From: Nevskia sp964451925
GTDB lineage: Bacteria > Pseudomonadota > Gammaproteobacteria > Nevskiales > Nevskiaceae
DNA: 64,000 bases
Assembly: GCA_964451925.1 (NCBI GenBank)
Contig: CAYVKA010000005.1
Coordinates: 62,001 to 126,000, forward strand
Direction of reading: 5' to 3'
Both the position numbers and the translations under genes were made by a program. The notes under the pieces were generated by a model. That model saw only the letters and a program-made list of their open reading frames with translations, did not search any database and was not told the DNA's origin. Position 1 is the stretch's first letter. Every line of letters begins with the position of its first letter. Shown here piece by piece: positions 1 through 7,937 of the stretch.

Positions 1-105
1 GGCGGCGCGGGCGAAGGTGCTGGACAGCACCGGCGACGGCGCCACCGCGCCACTGGCGTCGTCCACGCTGCGCCCGGCGTGGATCGCCAGCGTTTCCAGC
101 CGCAA
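1..105 (-). CDS. Cys/Met-metabolism PLP-dependent enzyme, N-terminal fragment (cut by window edge)
   Basis: Only the first 35 codons lie in the window; the frame runs off base 1. The reading LRLETLAIHAGR...GAVAPSPVLSSTFA matches the start of the cystathionine gamma-synthase / gamma-lyase / O-succinylhomoserine sulfhydrylase family, where an ETLAIHAG segment precedes a conserved PPI-STTF segment. These cytoplasmic PLP enzymes act in transsulfuration or methionine synthesis; which member cannot be told from the fragment. A TGA closes the frame upstream and there is no ATG or GTG after it, so TTG at 103-105 is the likeliest start (CTG at 127-129 is the other option). No good ribosome binding site is visible. 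The Cys-rich gene on the same strand ends 52 bases upstream. Confidence 0.65.
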   Translation of the reverse strand, partial: MRLETLAIHAGRSVDDASGAVAPSPVLSSTFARAA

Positions 106-157
106 GCCGTCCGGGTGGTTGTTGTTCAGCGCCGTGGCCTCGGCGGCAGCGGGCCAA

Positions 158-457
158 TTACTGGCACTTGCACTCCGGCGCCGTCAGGCAGGAGGCGCCG
201 GGCTGCGGGTTGACTGCCAGGCCCGGCTTGCACATCGCCGCGTGGCCGGTGGGGCAGGTGACCGAGCAGGAGCCGCAGTTGCCGACCGAGGGCGAGGAGC
301 ATCCCGAGCCGGTGTTGGTCTGCAGGTTGATGTTGCTGTCGCTGCCCTGGGTGGTTGGCGTATTGATCAGTACCGGCGTGTGCTGCTGCTGCGCCGCAGC
401 GGCGGTGGACAGGGCCAGCAGCACGGCAGGCAGCAGCAGTCGGGCGAATGGGCGCAT
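158..457 (-). CDS. Small secreted cysteine-rich protein, unknown function
   Basis: This encodes 99 residues. Residues 1-23 are a clear Sec signal peptide (MRPFAR, hydrophobic core, cleavage near AAAA-QQ). The mature part of about 75 residues is Thr/Asn/Gly-rich in its first half and has eight Cys in its second half, ending ECKCQ, so disulfide bonding in the periplasm or outside the cell is likely. An AAGGAG sequence eight bases upstream supports the ATG at 455-457 over the longer frame. It lies just upstream of the PLP enzyme on the same strand. I do not recognise a family. The signal peptide and the cysteine spacing make it a real gene rather than a chance frame. Confidence 0.72.
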   Translation of the reverse strand: MRPFARLLLPAVLLALSTAAAAQQQHTPVLINTPTTQGSDSNINLQTNTGSGCSSPSVGNCGSCSVTCPTGHAAMCKPGLAVNPQPGASCLTAPECKCQ

Positions 458-551
458 GATCCTACTCCTTTCGAGGGCTTCAGCGCGCACTATAGACTGG
501 CGCCGGGCGGCCGTGTTGCGCGGCCGGCAGCGCGACGGCCGCGTCCCGCCT

Positions 552-2063
552 TCAGTATTTTGCCAGCAACGAATCGACATCGCTGCGCGCCGCTTCCATC
601 GCCTTGTACAGCGGCACGTGGCGCATGCGCGGCCCGCCGTTGACGATGGCGGCAAAGGCGATCCAGCCGCCGTCCTTCTTGCGGATGTAGCCGGCGATGC
701 CGCACACCGAATGCGGATCGTCCATGGTGCCGGTCTTCAGCGCCACGCGGTCCAGCCACGCCGGGCTGCCGACGCGCAGGAACTGGAACGGCGCCTGCCG
801 CGGCACCACCAGGCCGCCGTAGAACGCCGGGAAGTTGCGTGTGTTGCGGTATTGCGCTGCGAGCAGGCCGGTCAGATCCTCGGCCGACAGCAGGTTCTCA
901 GGCGTCAGGCCGCTGCCGCTGAACAGCGGCGGCGGCGTTTCCGCCTTGCCGCCCCTGGCGGGCGGCTTCACCCGCGCCACGAAATCCGACAGCGCGTGCG
1001 CCGCGTCCGACAGCTGCGTCGGCGCCTGCGGCCGCTGCGCCGCGGCGAGGTTCAGCGTCAGCATGTCGGCGACGTAGTTGTTGGAGAATCGCAGCATGCG
1101 GCCAAGCTGCTCTTTCAGCGACAGGCCGTCGTTCAGTGCCAGCGGATAGGCGTTGCCCGGCGGCGGCGCATGCACCACATCGACCGAGCCGGTCACCGCG
1201 ATGCCGATCTCGCGCAGTACTTCGCGCATCATCAGGCCGGTGCCCAGCGCCGGGTCGGACATGGCGCGGTAGACGCTGATGTTGCCGCCCTGCGGGATAT
1301 CGCCGCCGACGCGCAGACGGTCCGCGCCGGCGTCGGTGACGCGCTCGACCCAGAAGGTCGGCTTGGCCGTGGCGCCGACCGTGCGGATGGTGCCATCCAC
1401 CGGCAGCGGCGGCAGCGCCGTGCCGCAGGTGCTGACCACCGCCGGCGCGCCGACGGCGGTGGGGCGCAGGTCCACGCACCAGTTGCCGTAGTCCACCGCC
1501 ACTGCCGCCAGCGGCGCGTTATAGGCGGTGTCGCTGCGCTGCAGCGCGTCGCAACGGTCCTTGGTCTCGCAACCCAGCGGGCCGAACGGGGCGGTGTTGA
1601 CCACCAGGCGGCCGTTGACCGCGGTGACGCCGGTGCCCTTGAGCTGCGCCGCCAGCGACCATAGCGCCAGGTGATCCAGCGTCGAGTCGCCCATGCCTTG
1701 CAGCACCAGGTCGCCGCTGATCTGGCCGTCCTTGATCGGACCGAGGCTGAGCAGGCGTGTCTGGAAGGTTTTGTCGGCAGCCCAGGTGTCGAGCGCCGTG
1801 GCGGCCACCGCCAGCTTGGTCAGCGAGGCCGGCGTCAGCCGGTCGCCGGCGTTGAGCTGTTCCAGCACGCTGTTGTCTTCGAGGTCCACCGCCGACGCGG
1901 TGACCAGCGCGCCGCTGTTCTCCAGCGCGCGCAGCGCCTGCCAGTCGGCATGGGCGGCAAAGCTGAGAAGGGAGGCCAGGGGCAGCGCCGCGCCGAACAG
2001 GCGGGCAAAGGGGGAGCGGCGGCGGAGTGCAGCGGATGCGGACTCCGCGGATGGGCCAATCAT
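552..2063 (-). CDS. dacB: D-alanyl-D-alanine carboxypeptidase/endopeptidase (PBP4, peptidase S13 family)
   Basis: This 503-residue periplasmic low-molecular-mass penicillin-binding protein trims D-Ala from peptidoglycan pentapeptides and cleaves DD-crosslinks. The three class motifs are present in order: SLTK with the nucleophile Ser80 and Lys83, SNN at 327-329, and KTG at 443-445. The large insert between motif 1 and motif 2 is typical of S13 enzymes. A signal peptide runs to about residue 38 (AAHA-D). The chosen ATG gives an Arg-rich n-region followed by the hydrophobic core. An in-frame ATG at 2085-2087 and longer upstream frames exist, but none has a convincing ribosome binding site, so the exact start is uncertain. 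Confidence 0.9.
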   Translation of the reverse strand: MIGPSAESASAALRRRSPFARLFGAALPLASLLSFAAHADWQALRALENSGALVTASAVDLEDNSVLEQLNAGDRLTPASLTKLAVAATALDTWAADKTFQTRLLSLGPIKDGQISGDLVLQGMGDSTLDHLALWSLAAQLKGTGVTAVNGRLVVNTAPFGPLGCETKDRCDALQRSDTAYNAPLAAVAVDYGNWCVDLRPTAVGAPAVVSTCGTALPPLPVDGTIRTVGATAKPTFWVERVTDAGADRLRVGGDIPQGGNISVYRAMSDPALGTGLMMREVLREIGIAVTGSVDVVHAPPPGNAYPLALNDGLSLKEQLGRMLRFSNNYVADMLTLNLAAAQRPQAPTQLSDAAHALSDFVARVKPPARGGKAETPPPLFSGSGLTPENLLSAEDLTGLLAAQYRNTRNFPAFYGGLVVPRQAPFQFLRVGSPAWLDRVALKTGTMDDPHSVCGIAGYIRKKDGGWIAFAAIVNGGPRMRHVPLYKAMEAARSDVDSLLAKY

Positions 2064-2374
2064 CGTGTCGGGGGTTCTCGGAAGCATGCAGCGTTGAATC
2101 GGCGCCGGCGCACCGCGCGCATCGCAGCAAGGCGCGCCGGGGGGAACACCGCGCAGACGGGCCGCGCGTGCCCGCCTATCATCGCCGAATGTGACAGCCC
2201 AGACCAGCCGGGCGCATGGGTTCAATGCAGGGTCGGCGCCAGCGGCGGCTGACAGTCGAGCGTCAGGCCCGGCAGCCACAGCAGGAACAGCCTGTTCTCC
2301 TCGCTTGGGCCTCTTTTGTTACAAGCTTGGCGCGCCATGCGCTACCCTTGCGGCCCCGCAACAGGCTGAGTGTC
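2064..2374. other. Intergenic region between divergent dacB and truncated haemoglobin genes
   Basis: These 311 bases separate two divergent genes and should hold both promoters. A weak TTACAA (2319-2324) and TACCCT (2343-2348) pair with 18-base spacing precedes the haemoglobin gene. The long frames crossing the region have no coding character of their own. I see no RNA gene, repeat or strong operator in it. Confidence 0.4.
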
Positions 2375-2764
2375 ATGGACCTGCATCCGAAAACTGTGTT
2401 CGAGGCCATCGGTGGCGAAGCGCCGCTGCGGCGTCTGGTCGATGCGTTCTACGACCGCATGGACAGCGCCCCGGCCTATGCCGGTATCCGCGCTCTGCAC
2501 CCGGGCGATCTGTCGGGGTCGCGCGACAAGCTGTTCTGGTTCCTGTGCGGCTGGTCGGGTGGTCCGGATTACTACGTCGAGCGCTTCGGCCATCCGCGGC
2601 TGCGCGCACGGCACCTGCCGTTCGCCATCGCCGTGGGTGAGCGCGACCAGTGGCTCGGCTGCATGCATGACGCGCTGCGCCAGTGCGCATTGCCGGAAGA
2701 CCTGCAGAAACGCTTGCTGACGGCGTTCTTCCAGACTGCCGACTGGATGCGCAATCAGGCCTGA
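2375..2764 (+). CDS. Group II truncated haemoglobin
   Basis: This 129-residue cytoplasmic globin matches group II (trHbO/Yjbl-like) truncated haemoglobins, which bind haem and handle O2, NO or peroxide. Tyr26 in AFYDRM fits the distal B10 position, His80 in ARHLPF fits the proximal F8 haem ligand, and Trp93 in DQWLGCM is the G8 Trp that marks group II. The length is normal for the family. The ATG at 2375 is chosen because the globin fold starts at once; the longer frame upstream is low-complexity and lacks a start signal. The gene for a CDGSH protein follows 86 bases later on the same strand. Confidence 0.9.
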   Translation: MDLHPKTVFEAIGGEAPLRRLVDAFYDRMDSAPAYAGIRALHPGDLSGSRDKLFWFLCGWSGGPDYYVERFGHPRLRARHLPFAIAVGERDQWLGCMHDALRQCALPEDLQKRLLTAFFQTADWMRNQA

Positions 2765-2850
2765 TCCGCGCTTTCCCGAAACTCCGCCAAGCGCGGTGCT
2801 GTAGCCCTTCCGGCCGCAGCTGCTGTGGCCGTTCCGCTAACATCGGCGCG

Positions 2851-3099
2851 ATGAGCAATGAAGCCCTGATCGCCAGCCGCATGCCCTACGTGGTCGAGGT
2901 GGAGCGCGGAACAAACTATCGCTGGTGCGCCTGCGGGCGCAGCCGCAGCCAGCCCTATTGCGACGGCTCGCACCAGGGCACCGGCCTGCTTCCAATCGAG
3001 TTCACCGCGCGCCACAGCGAGAAGATCTGGCTCTGCGGCTGCAAGCGCAGCCGCCACGCGCCGTTCTGCGACGGGCGCCACAACAAGCTGCCGCCTTAA
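2851..3099 (+). CDS. Dual CDGSH iron-sulfur domain protein
   Basis: The 82-residue product has two complete CDGSH motifs. The first uses Cys26, Cys28, Cys37 and His41 and the second Cys62, Cys64, Cys73 and His77, so each should hold a redox-active 2Fe-2S cluster with 3Cys:1His ligation. Bacterial two-domain forms are single-chain equivalents of the mitoNEET dimer; their cellular role is not settled. The start at 2851 puts Met a few residues before the first conserved segment. The stop overlaps by four bases the stop of the convergent small membrane-protein gene. Confidence 0.88.
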   Translation: MSNEALIASRMPYVVEVERGTNYRWCACGRSRSQPYCDGSHQGTGLLPIEFTARHSEKIWLCGCKRSRHAPFCDGRHNKLPP

Positions 3100-3386
3100 G
3101 CGCGGTGGCTCAGCGACATCGGCCGCTGCGTGCCGCGCAGCAGCAGCCAGACCAAGCCCACCAGCAACAGCAGCGGCACGGCAAAGGGCAGCATCATCAG
3201 GCCTGCCAGCGGCAGCAGGATCAGCGCCACTACGCCCATCGCCAGCAGGCCGACGCCGGCCGCCACCAGTCCGAGCAGGCCGCCGACGACCCAGAAGGTG
3301 ATGCGGAACACCAGCCACAGTGCCGCGAACAGCAGCCACACGCCGCCGAATACCGCCAGCAGGCACAGCATCAACAGCACGGCCAT
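3096..3386 (-). CDS. Small, highly hydrophobic membrane protein, unknown function
   Basis: This 96-residue protein is almost entirely hydrophobic: Leu, Val, Ala, Gly and Phe stretches form three or four likely transmembrane helices, with a short Arg/Ser-rich C-terminus (RGTQRPMSLSHRA). The composition and absence of in-frame stops over such a membrane-like sequence favour a real gene. GGAG lies close to the start on the minus strand. It converges on the CDGSH gene. No family is recognised, and no catalytic residue is visible. Confidence 0.6.
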   Translation of the reverse strand: MAVLLMLCLLAVFGGVWLLFAALWLVFRITFWVVGGLLGLVAAGVGLLAMGVVALILLPLAGLMMLPFAVPLLLLVGLVWLLLRGTQRPMSLSHRA

Positions 3387-3632
3387 GGGGGAACTCCTTG
3401 GTGATCCAGCCCGTTCGACCTGTTGGATGCAATCTGCGGGTGCCTGGATTCAGGATCAAGAAAAATTCCTGCGGCTTCTTTAAGTATGAATATCAACTGA
3501 TTGATTAAGTACGTTAATTTGTCGGTAGGTGTGTCGGGCCGAGGGCTGGGTGTGACACAGCCGACGACCGCGGCTGGGCATAATGAGCAGCGATTCAGGT
3601 GTTATTGGTGTTCGGTGAAAAGGAGAATTCCG

Positions 3633-4121
3633 GTGAACATGAAACCAGTGATGCTGATGCTATTGGGCGCCGCCTCGGCGACCTTGTGTGGCTGCGGTGG
3701 CCTGCATGCGGCAAAAGATGCCGGCACCGAACCGGACGCGGCCACTGCCACTGCGGCGCCGCCCGCTGCGACGGACAGCGCTGCGCCGGCGCCGGCGGCC
3801 GCCGATGCCGCGCCTGCGGCAGCGCCCGTTGCCATTGCGGCGCCTGCGCCTTCCACGACCGCAGCGGCGAGCCCCGACACCGATGCGCCCACGCCGTCCG
3901 TTCCCGACGGCACCCTGACCACGCGGGTCCGCTCCGCCCTGGCCAAGCACTACAACCTGGGTGCCGCGCATATCAAGGTCAGCACCCATGAGGGCGTGGT
4001 GCATCTGTCCGGTGCGGTGGCTTCCAGCGTGCAGATCGACCAGGCCGAGTCGGTGGTCGGCGCGGTCGATGGCGTGCTGGAAGTGGACAACCAACTCAAG
4101 GTCGGGCGCGCCGCCAAATAA
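3633..4121 (+). CDS. BON-domain lipoprotein (OsmY-like)
   Basis: The 162-residue product starts with a lipoprotein signal whose lipobox LCGC gives a lipidated Cys near residue 23. A long Ala/Pro/Thr-rich linker follows (about residues 30-90), then a BON domain from about 90 to 157 (TRVRSAL, VHLSGAV, VLEVDNQL). BON domains occur in periplasmic proteins such as OsmY and are thought to bind phospholipid membranes. AGGAG at 3621-3625 is seven bases from the GTG at 3633 and thirteen from the ATG at 3639, so I prefer GTG. It is probably an envelope stress protein. Function beyond that is unknown. Confidence 0.75.
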   Translation: MNMKPVMLMLLGAASATLCGCGGLHAAKDAGTEPDAATATAAPPAATDSAAPAPAAADAAPAAAPVAIAAPAPSTTAAASPDTDAPTPSVPDGTLTTRVRSALAKHYNLGAAHIKVSTHEGVVHLSGAVASSVQIDQAESVVGAVDGVLEVDNQLKVGRAAK

Positions 4122-4160
4122 ACCCGTCCGCGGAAGGTGGAAAGCGGTCTCCTCGCCGGA

Positions 4161-4203
4161 TAATGTTGACTTCAGCAACTAATTTAGTTGACTATGTCAA
4201 TTA
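4161..4203. promoter_or_regulatory. Overlapping palindromic operator sites upstream of the MarR-GNAT gene
   Basis: This AT-rich island in GC-rich DNA contains a perfect inverted repeat CAACTAA-T-TTAGTTG (4176-4190). It overlaps a near-perfect one, TAGTTGAC-TAT-GTCAATTA (4185-4203). GTTGAC is also repeated at 4165-4170 and 4187-4192, 22 bases (two helical turns) apart. The size and AT-rich dyads are typical of MarR-family operators, so autoregulation by the downstream gene is the natural inference. Confidence 0.6.
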
Positions 4204-4223
4204 AATGAACGAGTGGAGTCCGC

Positions 4224-5153
4224 ATGACCAGCGCCAGCAATCCGCAGGACGTCGCCGCAGTACGCCGTTTCAACCGCTTCTACACGCGGCAGGTCGGCCT
4301 GCTGCAACAGGGGCTCCTCAACAGCCCGTACTCGCTGGCCGAGGCGCGGGTGCTGTACGAGATCGCGCATCGGCAGCAGCCGACTGCCTCCGAGCTGGGC
4401 CTGGCATTGCAGCTCGACGCCGGCTATCTCAGCCGCATGCTGCGCGCTTTCGAGCAGCGTGGGCTGCTGCAGCGGCAAGCCTCTGCCAGCGATGCACGGC
4501 AGAGCCTGCTGAGCCTCACCCCCGCCGGCCGCCAGGCGCAGGCTGCGCTGGAAGAGGGCGCCAACGTCGAGGTTGGCGCCATGCTGCAGACCCTGGCGCC
4601 TGGCGGCGGCAGGCGGCTGTTGCGCGCGATGCGCGACATCGAACAGCTGCTCGGCGGCGCGCCGGCCTCGCCCGAGCCCTACCTGTTGCGCACCCACCGT
4701 CCAGGGGACATGGGCTGGATTGTGCACCGGCACGGCGTACTGTATGCGCAGGAATACGGCTGGGATGAGCGCTTCGAGGCGCTGGTGGCGGAGATCACGG
4801 CCAGGTTCGTCCGCGAATTCGATGCCAAGCGCGAATGCTGCTGGCTGGCCGAGCGCGGCGACCAGATCCTCGGCTGCGTCATGCTGGTGCGGCAGTCCGA
4901 CAGCGTCGCGCAACTGCGCCTGCTGCTGGTGGAGCCCTCGGCGCGCGGCCTGGGCGTGGGGCGGCGGCTGGTGGAGGAGTGCATCCGGTTCGCCCGCCAG
5001 GCCGGCTACCAGAAGATCAGCCTGTGGACCAACGACATCCTGGTGGCGGCGCGGCGCATCTACCAGGCCGCCGGCTTCGTGCTGGTGCGCGAGGAGCCGC
5101 ACCACAGCTTTGGTCAGCATCTGGTCGGGCAGACCTGGGAACTGGCGCTTTAG
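4224..5153 (+). CDS. MarR-family regulator fused to GNAT acetyltransferase
   Basis: The 309-residue protein has two parts. Residues 1-145 form a MarR-type winged helix (YSLAEARVLYEIA, TASELGLALQLDAGYLSRML, wing LLQRQASASDARQSLLSLTPAG). Residues 150-309 form a GNAT N-acetyltransferase with the acetyl-CoA loop RGLGVG and a C-terminal NDILVAARRIYQAAGF segment. This fusion is a known but poorly characterised architecture; the acetylated substrate is unknown and may act as effector. GGAG precedes the ATG at 4224. The dyads at 4161-4203 lie immediately upstream and probably mediate autoregulation. The SDR gene follows 109 bases later on the same strand. Confidence 0.88.
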   Translation: MTSASNPQDVAAVRRFNRFYTRQVGLLQQGLLNSPYSLAEARVLYEIAHRQQPTASELGLALQLDAGYLSRMLRAFEQRGLLQRQASASDARQSLLSLTPAGRQAQAALEEGANVEVGAMLQTLAPGGGRRLLRAMRDIEQLLGGAPASPEPYLLRTHRPGDMGWIVHRHGVLYAQEYGWDERFEALVAEITARFVREFDAKRECCWLAERGDQILGCVMLVRQSDSVAQLRLLLVEPSARGLGVGRRLVEECIRFARQAGYQKISLWTNDILVAARRIYQAAGFVLVREEPHHSFGQHLVGQTWELAL

Positions 5154-5211
5154 ACGGCCGCGACTCTCCTGTGGCGGCCTGGTGAGCGCGCCGCCCGCAG
5201 TCAGTTTCGAC

Positions 5212-5227
5212 CATACGCTTGAGTATG
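5212..5227. promoter_or_regulatory. Inverted repeat upstream of SDR gene, possible TetR/FadR-type operator
   Basis: CATAC-GCTTGA-GTATG forms a perfect 5+5 dyad 36 bases before the SDR start. Dyads of this size are common for TetR-family regulators of acyl metabolism. The core resembles the TATACGCTTG stretch in the TetR-controlled promoter near 51505. A shared regulator is speculative. Confidence 0.35.
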
Positions 5228-5262
5228 CTAGGGTTGGGCTCCTGCCATCCTGCATTCCCGCA

Positions 5263-6105
5263 ATGCCCAAGCCCGCGCGTTCCATCGAAGGCCTGACCAT
5301 CGTCATCACCGGCGCCTCCAGCGGCATCGGCGAGGAGGCGGCCAGGCAGCTGGCACGCCTGGGCGCCACGGTATGCCTGGTGGCGCGCCGCCAGGACGAG
5401 CTGGCGCGGGTCAAGCGCGAGATCGGCGGCGGGCGGGGCAAGGCGGGCGGCAGGGCCTTCGTCTATCCGGCCGACCTGTCCGACAACGCTTCGATCGAAG
5501 CCTGTTGCGATGCGATTCTGGCCAAGCATCCACGCATCGACGTGCTGGTCAACAACGCCGGCCGCTCGATCCGCCGGCCGCTGCGCGAGTCGCTGGACCG
5601 GCCGCACGATTTCGAGCGCACCATGCAGCTCAACTATTTCGCCGCCATGCGCCTGAGCCTGCGCCTGCTGCCGCGCATGCTGGAGCAGGGCAGCGGCCAG
5701 ATCATCAACGTCTCCAGCGTCGCCGCGCTGATGAGCACGCCGCGCTTCGCCGCTTACATCGCCAGCAAGGCCGCGCTCGACGCCTTCTCGCGCTCGTTGC
5801 GGATCGAGCTGAACGACGCCGGCATCGCCGTCACCACGCTCAACTATCCGCTGGTCAAGACGGCCATGACCGAGCCGACCCAGATCTACAAGTACCTGCC
5901 GCAGATGGATGTGGCCGATGCCGCCGGCTGGATCGTCGACGCCGTGCGCACCCGCCCGGCGCGCCGCACCACGCGCATGGCGCGGGCCTTCAACGTCGCC
6001 ACCGCCGCGGCGCCGGGACCGGCGTTGCAGGTGCTCGGCCAGTTCTACAAACGCATGCTGGCGCGCGTGCAGAAGCGCGCCGCGCGCCTCGAACAAGGCG
6101 GCTGA
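5263..6105 (+). CDS. Short-chain dehydrogenase/reductase (SDR)
   Basis: This 280-residue classical SDR has the NAD(P)-binding glycine motif TGASSGIG near the N-terminus, NNAG, the catalytic Ser in INVSSV and the YIASK pair (YxxxK). The Arg after the first strand (VARRQ) suggests NADPH preference. A C-terminal extension of about 60 basic residues (ARRTTRMARAF ... YKRMLARVQKRAARL) could associate with membrane, as in other lipid-acting SDRs. The ATG at 5263 matches the usual distance to the glycine motif. It is followed 47 bases later by an acyl-CoA thioesterase gene, so the pair probably acts on acyl-CoA or lipid substrates. Confidence 0.85.
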   Translation: MPKPARSIEGLTIVITGASSGIGEEAARQLARLGATVCLVARRQDELARVKREIGGGRGKAGGRAFVYPADLSDNASIEACCDAILAKHPRIDVLVNNAGRSIRRPLRESLDRPHDFERTMQLNYFAAMRLSLRLLPRMLEQGSGQIINVSSVAALMSTPRFAAYIASKAALDAFSRSLRIELNDAGIAVTTLNYPLVKTAMTEPTQIYKYLPQMDVADAAGWIVDAVRTRPARRTTRMARAFNVATAAAPGPALQVLGQFYKRMLARVQKRAARLEQGG

Positions 6106-6152
6106 GCGCGCGCCGCCGATACGATTTTCAAATCCACTCCCGGGTGAAACAC

Positions 6153-6938
6153 ATGCGGTATTCACAAGTGCTCGATTCCGTGCGGCAGCAGGACGGCGGC
6201 TGGATCGCCGACGTTCCTGAAGACTGGTTGCAGGGGCGCAGCGTCTTCGGCGGCCTGCAGGCGGCGCTGGCGCTGCGCGCGATGCGCAGCCTGGTGCCGC
6301 GCACGGTGCCGTTGCGCACCCTGCAGACCACCTTCCTCGCTCCGGTGCCGGCGGGCCCGCTACGCCTGCAGGCGCAGGTGTTGCGGGCCGGCAAGAGCGC
6401 CACGCACGTCGAGGCGCGCCTGGTCGACGGGACGCAGACGCTGTGCATCGTCATCGGTGTATTCGGCGCGGCGCGGCCTTCGGCGGTGCGCGTCGAGCAA
6501 GCGCAGCCGGCGGTGGAAGGCGGCAAGCCCATCGAGTTCCCGTTCGTCGCCGGCGTCACGCCGGCCTTCTCGCAGCACTTCGCGGTGCGCTGGCTGCGCG
6601 GCGGATTGCCGTTCAGCGGTTCGTCACTGACGCAGAACGTGGTCGAGATCGGGCTGCGCGACGACGGCGCGGCCAGCGAGGAGCACGTGCTGGCCATCGC
6701 CGATTTCATCCCGCCCATCGCGCTGTCGCAGATGCGGCAGCCGGTCGCCGGCAGCTCCATGACCTGGATGATCGAGTTCCTGGCCGGGCGCATCGACGGC
6801 CTGCCGCTGCAGGGCTGGCGCATGGACGGCGAGCTCAGCGCCGCGCGCGACGGCTATACCAGCCAGACCGGATGGCTGTGGGGGCCGCACGGCCAGGCGG
6901 TGGCGCTGAGCCGGCAGAGCATGGTGGTGTTCGGCTGA
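6153..6938 (+). CDS. TesB-like double-hotdog acyl-CoA thioesterase
   Basis: The 261-residue length and the pattern of an N-terminal hotdog half (FGGLQAALALRAM, LQTTFLAPVPAGPL) and a C-terminal half (MTWMIEFL, GWRMDGELSAARDGYTSQTGWLW) match the TesB/acyl-CoA thioesterase II-like superfamily used in fatty-acid and polyketide-like catabolism. The second half holds the tested SQTGWLW segment where TesB has its active-site region. The chain length specificity cannot be told. The ATG at 6153 is chosen; a GTG at 6144 is in frame three codons earlier. It is likely co-transcribed with the preceding SDR. Confidence 0.82.
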   Translation: MRYSQVLDSVRQQDGGWIADVPEDWLQGRSVFGGLQAALALRAMRSLVPRTVPLRTLQTTFLAPVPAGPLRLQAQVLRAGKSATHVEARLVDGTQTLCIVIGVFGAARPSAVRVEQAQPAVEGGKPIEFPFVAGVTPAFSQHFAVRWLRGGLPFSGSSLTQNVVEIGLRDDGAASEEHVLAIADFIPPIALSQMRQPVAGSSMTWMIEFLAGRIDGLPLQGWRMDGELSAARDGYTSQTGWLWGPHGQAVALSRQSMVVFG

Positions 6939-6950
6939 GCGGGCGGCGTT

Positions 6951-6978
6951 GCGTTACGGCTGGTAACACCCGTAACGC
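6951..6978. promoter_or_regulatory. Perfect 9-bp inverted repeat upstream of the secreted MBL gene
   Basis: GCGTTACGG (6951-6959) and CCGTAACGC (6970-6978) are perfectly complementary around a 10-base loop. There is no T tract after it, so it is more likely an operator or a weak terminator of the thioesterase gene. A possible -10 box TAGAAT lies at 6990-6995, in front of the MBL gene at 7034. Confidence 0.4.
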
Positions 6979-7033
6979 GGCCAAGGCGCTAGAATCCGCC
7001 GGCCGCTTCCCCCTCATTCGCCAGGAGACATTG

Positions 7034-7888
7034 ATGTCGCGCACCAACCTGTCGCGTCTCGCCGCTGCTTCCGTGCTGCTCGCCGTATCGTCATGGCTGG
7101 TCCCGGCCCAGGCCGCAGACCCGGTCGGCACGGTGCGCCTCTACGCGCTCGACTGCGGCCGCGTCCAGATCAAGGACATGGCCATCTTCTCCGATACCGG
7201 TGAATACAACGGCAAGCCGGGCGTGCTGGCCGACCCCTGCTTCGTCATCCGCCATCCCAAGGGCACGCTGGTCTGGGACACCGGCCTGGGCGACAAGCTG
7301 GCCGAGACCAAGGGCGGCGTCGACTTCGATCTCGGCCACATGCAGGTGGACGCGACGCTGATCGATCAGCTCAAGGCCATCGGCCTGACGCCGGACGACG
7401 TCACCTATCTGTCGTTCTCGCACACCCACTTCGACCACACCGGCAACGCCAACGAGTTCCCGGGCGCCACCTGGATCCTCAACAAGGCCGAGCTGGCCTG
7501 GGCCGAGAGCAAGCCCGGCCCGTTCGTCAACATTGACACCTTCAGCGACTACAAGACCGCCAAGACGCAGATCATCGACGGCGACCATGACGTGTTCGGC
7601 GACGGCAGCGTGGTGATCCTGAAGACGCCGGGCCACACGCCGGGGCACCAGTCGCTGCAGCTGAGACTGAAGAAGGCCGGGGTGGTGATCCTGTCGGGCG
7701 ACCTGTTCCACCAGCGCGCCAACTACGTGTTCCGCCGCGTGCCGCCGTTCAATGTCGAGCGCGCCGACACGCTGGCCTCGATCGACCGCGTCGCCACCAT
7801 CCTGAAGAACACCAAGGGCCGGCTGGTGGTGCAGCACGACGCCGGCGACTTCAAGTCGCTGCCGAAATTCCCCAAGTACCTGGATTGA
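7034..7888 (+). CDS. Secreted metallo-beta-lactamase-fold hydrolase, AHL-lactonase-like
   Basis: The 284-residue protein has a Sec signal peptide (cleavage near AQA-AD, residue 27) and then an MBL domain. Its metal site HTHFDH fits HxHxDH, with further ligands in TPGHTPGH, the Asp of LSGDLFH and the His of VQHDAGDF. The order and spacing resemble the N-acyl-homoserine lactonase (AiiA/AttM) branch, which opens the lactone ring of quorum signals. Those enzymes are usually cytoplasmic, so the export signal is unusual and the true substrate is open. AGGAGA lies seven bases before the ATG. It ends convergent with the YciA-like gene. Confidence 0.8.
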   Translation: MSRTNLSRLAAASVLLAVSSWLVPAQAADPVGTVRLYALDCGRVQIKDMAIFSDTGEYNGKPGVLADPCFVIRHPKGTLVWDTGLGDKLAETKGGVDFDLGHMQVDATLIDQLKAIGLTPDDVTYLSFSHTHFDHTGNANEFPGATWILNKAELAWAESKPGPFVNIDTFSDYKTAKTQIIDGDHDVFGDGSVVILKTPGHTPGHQSLQLRLKKAGVVILSGDLFHQRANYVFRRVPPFNVERADTLASIDRVATILKNTKGRLVVQHDAGDFKSLPKFPKYLD

Positions 7889-7937
7889 AGCGGTGTCCGC
7901 CGCCCCTTGCGCGCCGCGCGCGAGGGGCGGCCGGGGT

